In this document: in pieces, positions 1 through 9,954 of the stretch | How positions within the stretch are numbered: the stretch's first letter is position 1 | Layout: each line of letters opens with the position of its first letter | Program-made: the position numbers and the translations under genes | Source: Pyricularia pennisetigena | Lineage: Eukaryota > Ascomycota > Sordariomycetes > Magnaporthales > Pyriculariaceae | Direction: 5' to 3' | Length of the DNA: 64,000 bases | NCBI RefSeq assembly: GCF_004337985.1 | Contig: NC_043744.1 | Span: 3,737,560-3,801,559, forward strand | The notes under the pieces: generated by a model | The model's input: only the letters and a program-made list of their open reading frames with translations | What the model was told of the DNA's origin: nothing | Databases searched by the model: none

Positions 1-934
1 TTACTGATTCGGTCCTCAGTGACCACCGACACGTGAGCGGCGCTGTCTTACATTGTCCAGATCACAAGGTCAACGGTGTCGACTAGAGAAAATGTTAGCC
101 ACATCATCTTTATTCCCCATCTTGGGCACGATCCTTCAAGACGGGAAAAGTCTTACATGTGGGATCGGAACTGGCAATCATCGGAAGTTTTGTGATTTTG
201 TAGATGACAGCAATGGATGACCTACTCAACCGTTAATACGGAGAATTGAACTGTTCAAACATTGTACGGGTATTAAGAGTTCACTTACAATGATCCGAGG
301 CCCAGGGCAGTTCCCAAAGCAATTTTCTTCCTAATATTCATCTGCAGCTTGGAGAGTACCACGGCAGGATAAACGGAGAGGTAAATATCCGCGAAAGCAC
401 AAAAGGCTGTTTTGCAAAGCGTCAGTGAATGAATCAATTCATGGACTCCAGCAGAGAGTTTGACGAGACCCACCAGAAGAATACGAAGCATAGCCTATGA
501 GGACTGATTTGTTCAAGCAGGTGCCGCTGACCGAGGGATCCCACACCGCCTGTACCGGGTCGCACTGGGCGTAGTAGAGGGTGATATAAGGAACCAAGTT
601 GGTCACGCACAAGATTGCGATGAGCCAGAGGACCCTCTTGTGCCATTTACTGGGGTTGAGGGCCCGGGTGAGAAGGACGACGACGGCTGGTTTTGGCAGA
701 CTGAGTGAGAGCAGTCCAGGCGTGTAGCCGATAATACTCCACATCATGGCTCGGGACCTTTCCTCGACGGTGAGATTGGCAGCGTGCTGGCCAAAGCCAT
801 GCGACACTGCAGTGCCAAACGTCGCCACATTCGTCCAGGAGAGAACCTATCATCATGTTTGTCAGTCGGGCGGAGTGGCCTTGATGACGATGGCAAGTGA
901 TCTTTGGGCGATCGACCGTCGAGAGTGGCGAGCA

Positions 935-993
<59 letters not shown>

Positions 994-999
994 AACAAT

Positions 1000-1045
<46 letters not shown>

Positions 1046-1265
1046 ATGCCTTTCGGGTATTTGAGGGCGAATTCGACATCGTAGAGGTGCACAGGCTGAT
1101 TCGGCAAGGATTACTCACCACTGCGGCAAGGATAAGGTAGTCGTCCAGCATGAGCTTTCCCAATATCACTCCTCTGGTGAAGAGCCTAGCGGCTGTAAAG
1201 GTCGTGCTGACAACCGAAATAATGATGACGGCCGCTAGGGCCATGGGCCCTTTGTTTTCGGACAT
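1..1265 (-). CDS. PTH11-like 7TM (fungal rhodopsin-type) membrane protein, partial
   Basis: Plasma-membrane seven-helix protein of the fungal 'rhodopsin domain'/PTH11-like group; members are thought to sense surface or chemical cues, but the ligand is unknown. Exons read on the minus strand: 1265-1119, 846-474, 406-289, 221-157, 82-52, and probably 14-1, so the 3' end lies outside the window. Joining them gives continuous family pattern: N-terminal TM (ALAAVIIISVVSTTFTAARL) with LDDYLILAAV, then TM helices around WSIIGYTPGLLSLSLPK and VLWLIAILCVTNLVPYI, the CDPVQAVWDPSVSGTC loop, FADIYLSVYPAVV, and IRKKIALGTALGLGSLSS. All donors are GT and acceptors AG. The last intron (51-15) would be only 37 nt, which is short, but it restores a plausible T-E-S-V continuation where reading through gives a stop. 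Intron 1 (1118-847) is long and repeat-filled. Family assignment is firm; the exact 3' structure is less so. Confidence 0.82.
935..1042. repeat. Compound trinucleotide repeat (ACG)n-(AGC)n inside intron 1
   Basis: About 20 ACG units (roughly 935-993), a short AAC/AAT spacer, then about 13 AGC units (1003-1042). It lies wholly inside the first intron of the PTH11-like gene. Either strand would encode homopolymeric amino-acid runs, which explains the spurious ORFs here. Confidence 0.97.
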
Positions 1266-2218
1266 TTTGGTGGATGTGTTTGGGCCTGGTTGGCCACCGC
1301 AAACATTGAGTGAGTAACGAGAGGCTGAAGATCAAAGAACATCGACAGGAACCAAGGTGGACGGCCAAGCATAATAATAATAATAAGAGGAGAGCAGCAT
1401 GATATGATCTTCAGTACTACCCACCCTCCCACCCACCCGTTATACTATGTACTGTAATTTGCCTAAGGTCCGCCCGCTCAAACAAGCACATGGAACACTG
1501 CGAACCCTGAGTTTGCAAAAGAGGACCACTTTTCTTCTTCGCGGAGACATCCACACTCGTCTGCCGGTCTGAACGGAACATGGCTCAAATTGGAATCTAG
1601 TACAGGTTTGGTCTAGGGCTAAGTTTAGAGTAAAGTTAGAATAGATTGTTGTCAGCATTATGCGCTGGTTGCTGTTGTATTGGCCATCTCGCAATGCTAC
1701 AGCAGCCAGCGTCTGCGTAGCACCACAAACACGACAACGTCAGCCCTAGTGCGCCAATCGATCCCACCACAACCTGCGTTTGTTACTTGGCTCGTCTCGA
1801 CTCGACGTGAAATCCTTGCATGGGAGAGCAAGTGGCCCTCAGCTTCATGATTCAAGCCTTTGAGAGGGAAGCGCTTGGTCCTCGCCTCGCCCGCTACGCG
1901 GTAGCATCCGCTTCCGCTTCGAGGGCGATCAACCGGCTTTCGGGGTTTTCAACTGCCATAATAACCCATTTCGCTAGCTAAGTAGGACGGACGCTATCAA
2001 GATCCAACGTGGCAGGCCTTGCAAGCCTGGATTTGCCACGCGAAAGCCATCGGTTTCGACCCTCTACGCCCCCACATCGCATGCATCACGGATCGGGGGT
2101 CTGAGCGCTTGTCGTCTCGCCTGCTTGGAACAGACACTCACTCGGTCGGGGGTTCACAGGGCCGCATGTTTGTACTGTCATTGGATTTGTTAGAGGACGA
2201 AGAAGAACCGTGTCTTCA

Positions 2219-2250
<32 letters not shown>

Positions 2251-3503
2251 CGTACTTTGCACCGTGCTGATCGCCAGACTGACTACCAGTAAACCTGCTG
2301 GCTCGTCTTTAATCAAGGAAGAGAACGATGAGCATGACCGCCTATTACAACCTTGGGTGTCAGTATAACCCATGCAACTTGAAATGTCAGACATGTGGTA
2401 AATGCACAACGCATGGATGTCGGGCGCGCCATCACACGTGGTAGAAACGAGTTGACGGGGGACTGGGAATCCACCTCAACCATTTGACATTGGTGATGGC
2501 CATTTGGTACGTGGTGCATTCTCTTAGCAGTGTATAAAATGGATATATTATACCAGAAAATAGAAAATTATACTTTAACAGCCTTCTCCGTCTCGTCTCT
2601 CAAATCTTGACAAGTCAGTTTGTACAACCACTTTTAGAGCCCTCATCCCACAAACGGCCCCGTAATATTCCGTGTTACCATGCATGGGTCGAACCTGGTG
2701 GGCTTTGCGGGATTGTACACACGCGAAAGCAATTTCGGGGGAAAAATGAGGGAATCAGGCAGGTCTTTGTCCCAGCACCATCTTGAGTCAGAAATCCGGT
2801 AGCACCCAGGTGGATCTGAAAAACAATATACGAGGGGAATGAGTCTCTTTACCGAAACTTTACAAGCGATAAACTCAGTTTCCATGAAGCTGCAATTTTT
2901 TTTTTTTTAATTAACAAACAAGCAATGCTTCTTCCGTATTTGCGATACGTCTTCAGTAAGATTTTTTTTTTTCTTTCTCCTTACCGTATCTGCACAATCC
3001 GCATTCATTGAGGCACTCTGGTCGACAGGACTGCTGCCAGTCATTCCATCTTCAATCAAGTTCTGTCAAGATCCACCGCCGTGACTCGCACATACCCTTG
3101 GTCTATATATATCCTGTTTTAAAGACTAGGAAGGCAGCCCAAACCCTACACTCGAGACAAGACCTCCATTGTAGATGCTCGTGCGCGCCTTGCAGCCCGT
3201 CCTTCGGGAAACAAATTCTCCAGGCTGGGAATAATAAACAGGGGACCCGTTTTCCCCGAGCTCCCTCGCATCGACTGACATTGGTGCGATGTTTGCTTTT
3301 GAACCTCTTCTTGTCAAAACTGGATCCGTAGCAGAACGTACGACTGTTGCAAAAGTTTTCACGGGACCAATGTGATTCGCCAACCCCCATGCGATAGAGA
3401 TAGCTTTGGATTCAGCAGACCCGCCAATCCTTCCACAGGTAGACAATTTGCTTACTTTTGCTACATCCGGCCAAGTCCGTAGCTCTTCTCAGCCGCTGCA
3501 CAG

Positions 3504-3504
<1 letters not shown>

Positions 3505-3564
<60 letters not shown>
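3505..3564. repeat. (CA)13 dinucleotide repeat fused to A35 tract
   Basis: About 13 CA units (3505-3530) pass directly into about 35 consecutive A. Confidence 0.97.
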
Positions 3565-3567
<3 letters not shown>

Positions 3568-5341
3568 CCTGCCAGTTTACTTGACAGAGTCACAGCACAC
3601 GCGCTAATTACATGGTCTATCCCATCATGTTTTGAGTTTCTCCGCAGTGATATTCGCTGCTCGTAGATCCGCCAGAGCCCTCCTTTTATTTACCCTCGTG
3701 CGACATGCGCGACTCGCGCCGCACCTCCCCGCTCACGTATCTCCACCCTTGTTTATAAAATAAAAAATAAAAAAATAAAAAAAAGCCTTGATAAGAGCAC
3801 ATAGTTTTAAAGCAGAGAATCTACCCAGGACATCTCCACCGGTACGGAGTTTGACCGGTGTTCGCCAGCAACGACTTGGCATCTTCGATTTCTCTGGTGA
3901 GCAGGAGTTGCCCCGGTGCCGTGGTTGATGTTTACAAGCAGAAACACACCGAGAACATTTTGTGAATGTGGGCTCGGCTAGCGAGAGATGAACGAATGAC
4001 GGGCTTTCTCGGCCCTTGCAGCTAGCCACGTCGGCGAATTCGGCTATAAGGGTTCCAACGGCACTCGAAAGCTTCTCTGCGTTTATGGGTACCCAGGCTC
4101 CCAATTACGAGCAGCGTTAGCGTCCCAAAGCTGTTGCTGACCGGGCTATAAACACTCCCTTGAGAGTACCTCGGCGAGCTCGGGCGAAAAAGAAAGCCGA
4201 GACTGACGAGAATGCATGTACACTTGGCGCTCATATTTTGTCGTGTCGTAAATGCTACCCAATGACAACCGGAAAAAATAAAGCTTAGTGTTAGACTTGC
4301 ACCCGACCGCTGCTTTGACGCAGTTGGCCGCAGCTCAATCGTTTACATGAAGCCGACGCGAATGATATTCAAAGCGCTTTACACTGCTTTATTACAACAT
4401 CTCCCCATACAGTTAGTTCTGTCTCAGGCATGTATTTATGCAACGCAACGACCATGCAGGCCGGGCGACAGTTTCACTTTGTCAATGTATATGTGCGCCC
4501 CAGATCGACGTTGATTGCTCCCCAGTTGTGAACAAATATCATGCCATTAAGATTAAGGTTGCCTGGCAAATGCCAGTTGCGATTATCTTGCCTTACAATG
4601 GAGGAGGAACATCGTGTGTATAAAGGCAGAGTCACACGGCTCTTGGATCGCACTTGTTGAGTTTATCGGTTATCCCCGATGCTTGTTTCTCGTGACAGAT
4701 TCAGATATCTTTTCAAAGCACCGCAAGTCGTCCCACCTTGATGAGCGTACTCGTAAAACAGGGTGACAGCAGCACCACCCTAAACGATAAGGTGGTCCTC
4801 CATAACTCTTAGCAAAACAAAAAAGCTAAAACTATTGTCGCGCTACTCCTCAAAAGGAGTCTGGCGTCAAGCTAAAATGCTACAATGGCATGTCTCAAGC
4901 CTGGCTGTTCATGTCAGTTCAAGGCTTGTACAGTCTGTAAGTGAGGGATCCGTGGCCGAGCTTCCCCGGAATTGTACGAGTTCGCTTAAGGGCCGGAAAT
5001 TGCTAGTGTTCTTATGCTTTAGACGATAATCCGGTATCCCTAACCCGAATGTAACATTGCTAAAGTGCGACTGATTTGAAAAAAAGTATAATCAGTGCTA
5101 TACGCCCTCAAAATAGGAAGAAAAAAAAAAAAAAGAAATATAGCTGTTTTTTCTTACCAAACAGGGAAGCTTGCAAGACTTAGCTCAAACTCAAAAGCAG
5201 TCAAATGAGACTATAGGCGCGTTTCAGACATGCATAGATTAATGCTTTGCATTTTATTGATTACTCTGTCAACCTGTAAGAAATAGTCCGACGCATGCGC
5301 AAAGTTATACATGCATTTTGTAGAACTGCAATATAGCTAAA

Positions 5342-5368
5342 GCCTGGATTGCCTGGATTGCCTGGATT
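5342..5368. repeat. Three tandem copies of GCCTGGATT
   Basis: A 9-bp unit is repeated perfectly three times. No gene overlaps it; it is probably a minisatellite seed. Confidence 0.9.
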
Positions 5369-5633
5369 GAAGTAGCGAGTGGTTAACCAGAAACAAATGT
5401 ATCCCATTTGAATTATACGCTGCGGCATCTATTCCATTATGGTTTGTATGATTGTATCTAAGAGTCAGCAAATCTTATACTGACTTGCTTCAAGCTACCA
5501 GACTTGCCAACTTACCCATGTAGGCTATTTGACCAAGTATATGAGGCATTGTGCAATACTCGCCAGTCATACTACTCACCATTCATACTGGAATCCTCCA
5601 CCGGACAAGAAAAAAAAAAGCAAGAAACAAAAT

Positions 5634-5981
5634 TCACTGCTGACGCATTTGAGCAGCGGCAGGCAAGAATTCCAGCAGTTGCCAAACCAGCGCGATCCTG
5701 TCGTACACCATGGTCTCCCGCTGGGTTTTGAGGCGCTCGGCTTCCTCCTCGGTCTGTGGCACGGGTAGCAGCTTGCCCACTCGCTTAGACTCAATCAGAA
5801 GCTTGCACTCGTTCAGCAGCCTCCTCATCTCGTCAAACTCGGACGGATGCAGCCACCAGATGTCGCTGCAGTTCTTGAAAGCGTCTTCGGCCTCCTCCAA
5901 ACTCAAATGCAGGTCCGGATAGAGATGTCGGGGTAGAGGGATCTCGACAGTCCGCCTCTGACCTCTAGGACGTTGAGACAT
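5634..5981 (-). CDS. Hypothetical 115-aa soluble protein next to nicotianamine synthase
   Basis: A single open frame without intron. The protein is small, hydrophilic and probably helical: a basic N-terminus (SQRPRGQRRTVEIPLPRHLY), an acidic segment with LSLEEAEDAFKNCSDIWWL, a heptad-like middle (FDEMRRLLNECKLLIESKR) and a glutamate-rich stretch before LVWQLLEFLPAAAQ. There is no signal peptide or TM segment. I do not recognise a domain and propose no function. The ATG follows an A/T-rich leader and is the only reasonable start. It is co-oriented with and 504 bp downstream of nicotianamine synthase; the gap holds ATCGGATAA at 6035-6043, one base from the iron-GATA consensus. That it is a real gene rests on length, composition and codon use. 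Confidence 0.55.
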   Translation of the reverse strand: MSQRPRGQRRTVEIPLPRHLYPDLHLSLEEAEDAFKNCSDIWWLHPSEFDEMRRLLNECKLLIESKRVGKLLPVPQTEEEAERLKTQRETMVYDRIALVWQLLEFLPAAAQMRQQ

Positions 5982-6485
5982 GTTTATTTTTTTTTTATTC
6001 GAATCAGAGATGTCTTCTTGGTTTGTGTGTCCAGATCGGATAAGCCTTTGATATTATCACTCCTGTGGATGTGCGGGCAGCGGCAGATCGACCTATACGG
6101 AGATAAAAAGACAACGCTTCAAGTCTAGGATGCGATGTTTTGAACATGGGGGGTATTTATAATCAAGTCTTGATGAAAGCAAGAGTTGCGTAACATGTCG
6201 AGTAGCTACAGTCAGCGCTGCCTGTAACTCATTGTCGATCTGAGAGTAAAGACACTATTCAAATTCAATATCACATAGCTTTTGCCATCAGTGATATTCT
6301 TTGCCAAAAGCTTGTGAGACCTCGATGAGATCGCGGTTAAGACGGGTTACCATAGCAAGGCTCCAAAACAAGGTTCAATTAGTGAGTGAGTGAATTCCAC
6401 TCCAAAATCCCGCTCCGCGATGGTGCTAATACGTTGAATATCCTTCGGACCGAGAGACTTGTCCCAATGAATTGCTCGATAGCCT
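5982..6485. other. Intergenic, 504 bp
   Basis: It holds the promoter of the 115-aa gene and the 3' flank of nicotianamine synthase. Apart from ATCGGATAA at 6035-6043 I see nothing notable. Confidence 0.6.
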
Positions 6486-7592
6486 TCATACAGCTTTAGA
6501 CCGAGGCTTTACACGAGCTACCACGACTGAATTGATGACATGGCCGTGTGGGTGAAGTACGAGACAGATCTCTAAATGCTCCAGTAGCCGGTCGGTAATA
6601 CGCAGCTCCTGCCGTCATTTGTCAGTCAATACTGAAAAGTCACTACGGATCTGATACCGGGGCACTTACCGGATATAAACACTTCCTCAAGCCCCAAGCG
6701 GAGCGCGTCACCAACAAGGCACCAGCATCCATCCGGCTCGCGATGCTGCAGAGTAAATCTTCCTTTTCGCTCTGGGTAGCTCCGACCAGTGCAGCCAGGC
6801 ATACGACGGGAAACCCGCTCAAATCCAGTTTCTCATCATCAGCATCCGATACAGTGAACTGCATGCCTTTCTCGACGAGACCCAAGTCTTGCGCCAATGC
6901 CTTGGAAGTAGCCACAGCGTCGGCGCTCCGATCAATATTCAAGATTTCAATAGGGGAGCTGGACCCCCAGGGATTGGGTCCCTCCGTCAGCGCCTGCAGT
7001 AGGCAGAACGACGTCAGGGGCAAGGGCCCCGAGCCAATGTAGGCAATCTTGGCCGGAGGTGCATGGAGGACGGTAAAGATGGCAGAAAGCTCGATTCGCA
7101 CCAGCTCTTCGTAGTTACCAAAGTACGGGAAAGCTCGCAGGCGGTCCCAGGCGTCGGGCTCCCAGACGCCAGAGGAGTCGCATGCCTCCTCGCGAGAATG
7201 AATGCGCTTCGACCAGTGGTACTCGAGGTGGAACTCGGCCGTCGAGCACATCTCGCGGAGCTCCAAGAGGACGCGCCGAAGAGGCTTGGAGCCGAGGACC
7301 TGTATGGTCTTGAGTGGTCAAGGCGTTAACAGGAATAGTCTCTGTTGGATCAAGGGACATGAGCTGAGGGGCCAGCTCCACTAACCATGTTCACGACGCG
7401 CTCATCCTGACTTGACGCGCATAGGCCGACTAGGTTTGTCAAAAGCTCGTTGACCTTTGGACTCGGCTCCAAGGAATCCTGAGCCTGGAGCGCATCGTAT
7501 GTGTTCAAGATCTCGGTTGCGATAGCCCGCGCCTTGTCTCGACGGGAACGTTCATCCCTAAAACTGTAGACTAAGTTACGCAGAAACGACAT
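6486..7592 (-). CDS. Nicotianamine synthase
   Basis: Condenses S-adenosylmethionine aminocarboxypropyl units into nicotianamine, a cytosolic chelator of Fe, Ni, Zn and Cu; fungi carry homologues of the plant enzyme. Exons: 7592-7386, 7299-6670, 6608-6486, giving 319 aa, within the usual range. The first join gives NM|VLGSKPLRRVLLELREMC and the second CLYP|ELRITDRLLEHLEICLVLHP; both are in frame at GT-AG borders. Family marks: the SAM-binding hallmark AYIGSGPLPLTSF, LNIDRSADAVATSKAL, a VCLAALVG segment, and the C-terminal HPHGHVINSVVVAR typical of the family. The start is taken at MSFLRN; a short alternative intron just upstream does not keep frame. The co-oriented 115-aa gene follows downstream. 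No canonical iron-GATA site is visible upstream of this gene. Confidence 0.92.
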
Positions 7593-8223
7593 TGCTTACG
7601 AATGCGCGTCACGACATTCATCAGGACAAGAACCAAACAGCAAAAGAAAAACAAAACAAAAGGAATCCTACACCAAGAGGTCTCGGAACGGGCCGGCATG
7701 GATCTTTTATCTCAAGATTGCACCAGGAGGGGTCATCCCGATTCCCGGGGTGTACAAGTCCCATCTGTGAATCCAGAAATCCAGGACTACTACCAATCCC
7801 GTGCCTGGGTAACTGCAGCCAGCTCATCACCAGGGATGCGCACCTTGTTGGCTAACTTTCTGCAAGCTCATACCGCAGAAATTACCAGGCACGCGCCTTT
7901 ATTGGGCCATGGATCGCGGTTGTGCCGCATACGTCCACATCCGGTGAGAACAGCAGGAAAGCTGACGGAGAACAGCGGATGGAGGTGAAAAAATGAAATC
8001 GAAATATCGGTTACTAGTCGGTGTAGGCTAGTCCTAGTCTTGCTTTAGCCTAGGACAGTTGGCGGATTTGTTCATGTGGCATGGTGGGACAAACGCTTCG
8101 CTCTGACTTGCAGGTGTCACCGAGTCACGGAGGTAGGGATGTCATGGGTCACAAGAANNNNNNNNNNNGAAAAGGAAAATCCAAATTAGATCTTGCATGA
8201 ACCACAGATGACAATGACCAGAA
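7593..8223. other. Intergenic with an assembly gap
   Basis: Upstream region of nicotianamine synthase and 3' flank of the next gene. Short ORFs here look like chance. An 11-base N run lies at 8158-8168. Confidence 0.7.
8158..8168. other. Run of 11 N (assembly gap)
   Basis: Unresolved bases seen directly. Its length may be arbitrary, so spacing across it is unreliable. Confidence 1.
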
Positions 8224-9231
8224 CTAGTTTGCGATAAACCAGTCACATCCTGTAAAATAAGCGGCTACACTTTCGACAGTGCAGGCGACGATTGACCTCC
8301 CAAATGGGCAGGCAATATGGCACGCGTGTGTGGTGACCATGTCCAGGTCTGACAGGTCGGTGTGTTGGAGGGAAGTACTTTTGGATGCCTCACTTGTGCT
8401 GATGATCATTACGAAATTCGCAAAAGCAGGGTCGCTAGAGATGGCTGGGGCGAGAGTCAATGAGACAATGGGAACTAAAATCTCGTGAACGATGCTCAAG
8501 CTCGATATGTCAACAAGGACTATCCCCTTTAGATTGTTGACGCAGAACAATATCATCGGAATTAGCGCCCACATGGAAATGATGCGAGGAGTGCAGGCGT
8601 ATAGAACGCTACGAGCCGCATCGCGTAGGAGAGGTGAGATCTGGATAAGAGACACGGTTGCAAGTCTCGACAGTCCCCTAATCATCGGATAAATAGGGAT
8701 ATGGAGGATCAGGAAACAAATCGGGATAAGGAGCACGGTGAGAACAGTGACAGCGGCCTGGATAGCAATGGTTGCCAAGGTACCGTATAAGCATGGCATA
8801 ACCGGGTAGAATACCATGGTGAAGAACAGGCTGCCAGCAAAAAGACCAGGGTAGGCCATGAAGGGAAGACGACCTTTGTCTTTTGCCGATGCAAATCGCA
8901 CTCGCAACTCTTCAAATTTGTTGTGGGGGTCATTCTGCGAGTGGTGACAGTTGAGAAAATGTTCTGTGTTTGTGTTGCTTGTTGAGGACAGACTGTTCCA
9001 AGAGTGTTGCACATACCAGAGCGACAATGCCAGAAGAAGCGAAAGCCGCCGGTAATGAATCGTTAGGAGAATAAGTGAAGGGACGACGATGGAGATAGTG
9101 TATATTTGAATGGGGTGCCCGAATGGTCCTGTTGTATACCCGAGAAAGGAAGCCGGTGGGCAAAGTCCAGCGTGGGAACAAATAGCGTTTTGCGGTTGGG
9201 GGTTTCTCGTGACTGAGACGTTGACTTGCAT
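8224..9231 (-). CDS. Multi-pass membrane protein of unknown function
   Basis: About 336 aa if started at the ATG at 9231 (MQVNVSVTRN). The open frame extends further upstream to 9471, but that part runs through a T-tract (9240-9255) giving a lysine string, so it is more likely 5' untranslated sequence. There are about six hydrophobic helices, among them IYTISIVVPSLILLTIHY, GLFAGSLFFTMVFYPVMP, AAVTVLTVLLIPICFLILHI, IISMWALIPMILFC and a final pair. A segment near 9021-8932 (YVQHSWNSLSSTSNTNTEHF) begins like a GTATGT donor and ends in CAG, but splicing it out breaks the frame, so it is left as coding. I do not recognise the family. It diverges from ARC1 on the other side of a 720-bp promoter region. 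Confidence 0.6.
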   Translation of the reverse strand: MQVNVSVTRNPQPQNAICSHAGLCPPASFLGYTTGPFGHPIQIYTISIVVPSLILLTIHYRRLSLLLALSLWYVQHSWNSLSSTSNTNTEHFLNCHHSQNDPHNKFEELRVRFASAKDKGRLPFMAYPGLFAGSLFFTMVFYPVMPCLYGTLATIAIQAAVTVLTVLLIPICFLILHIPIYPMIRGLSRLATVSLIQISPLLRDAARSVLYACTPRIISMWALIPMILFCVNNLKGIVLVDISSLSIVHEILVPIVSLTLAPAISSDPAFANFVMIISTSEASKSTSLQHTDLSDLDMVTTHACHIACPFGRSIVACTVESVAAYFTGCDWFIAN

Positions 9232-9954
9232 TGTAAAGTTTTTTTTTTTTTTTTTCACTTTTTTGACTTTTTTTTCGAGTTTGGCTGAGTTGTCGATTGC
9301 GTAATTGGCCGCGAGTCTAGGTTTCCACGCAAAAGATAGGATTGGACTTGATGGTAAAATGAAGATTGGGTAGATCGAAATGAGAATGCCTGGAATTACA
9401 GCAACTTGGTTGCCACGATTGTCCCTGATGCGGATTTTGTTCATCACTTGTCTTTGTGCCATTTCACACATGCTGATTATATGAACGAGTTGAAAGGCGG
9501 CGGCATTTCTTTGAAATGATATGTTCCATTGTTCGAATAGCTCTCATTAACAAAGCCCGACAATGGATGATGATTGGTGACAAAAGGATAGAGAAGTAAA
9601 GGAAAACAAATGCATGCCTGTCTGCTTACCCTCGCGACGATGATTGGTCTTGTCTATCCTACCCACAACCAACAGACAAGGACCCACCCCCACTTTGGAG
9701 CTTGGAAAATTTGACCCCGCCATGGAAAAGAAAAGAGTTAGTAGCAGCTACAACTGCAATGAATTGGAGTTGACTAATAGTCAACCATAACTTGATCCCC
9801 TCAAGCTCCTCGATCAATCGTTTAGGCCACTGTGCTCCGGCTGGCCCATTAAACCGTCAAGCTGTTCTCCCTACGCGCAATCCGTAGCGCATCCTCGCTC
9901 CGTTCCGTCTCTCCCTCCCGCCGCTTTCCCTTCCCGACCGCCACATTAGCCACC
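9232..9954. other. Divergent promoter region, membrane protein / ARC1
   Basis: Shared upstream region of two divergent genes. A CT-rich, pyrimidine-biased stretch just before 9955 is typical of highly expressed fungal genes. No specific operator recognised. Confidence 0.5.

Larger units (their letters stand above)
1266..5633. other. Gene-poor stretch of 4.4 kb
   Basis: No ORF here exceeds about 124 codons and none resembles a known family in any frame. It holds a 29-T run (2222-2250), a CA dinucleotide repeat running into 35 A (3505-3564), several shorter A/T tracts and a small 9-bp tandem repeat near 5342. The first few hundred bases are the upstream region of the PTH11-like gene. I see no tRNA and no transposase-like translation. 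Confidence 0.7.

Noticed and set aside
904..1140. ORFs encoding poly-Asp/poly-Ser or poly-Val/poly-Ala
   Set aside because: Products of the trinucleotide repeat, which lies inside an intron of the PTH11-like gene.
2680..2710. A GGTTCGACCC block on the minus strand resembling a tRNA B-box
   Set aside because: No matching T-stem, anticodon stem or acceptor stem can be drawn around it.
7568..7604. A possible extra intron at the start of nicotianamine synthase (GTAAGC...CTACAG)
   Set aside because: It would be only about 36 nt, and no upstream ATG keeps the reading frame across it.
8932..9021. A possible 90-nt intron in the 336-aa membrane protein
   Set aside because: GTATGT and CAG are present, but removing the segment shifts the frame into a stop; the segment is open as it stands.
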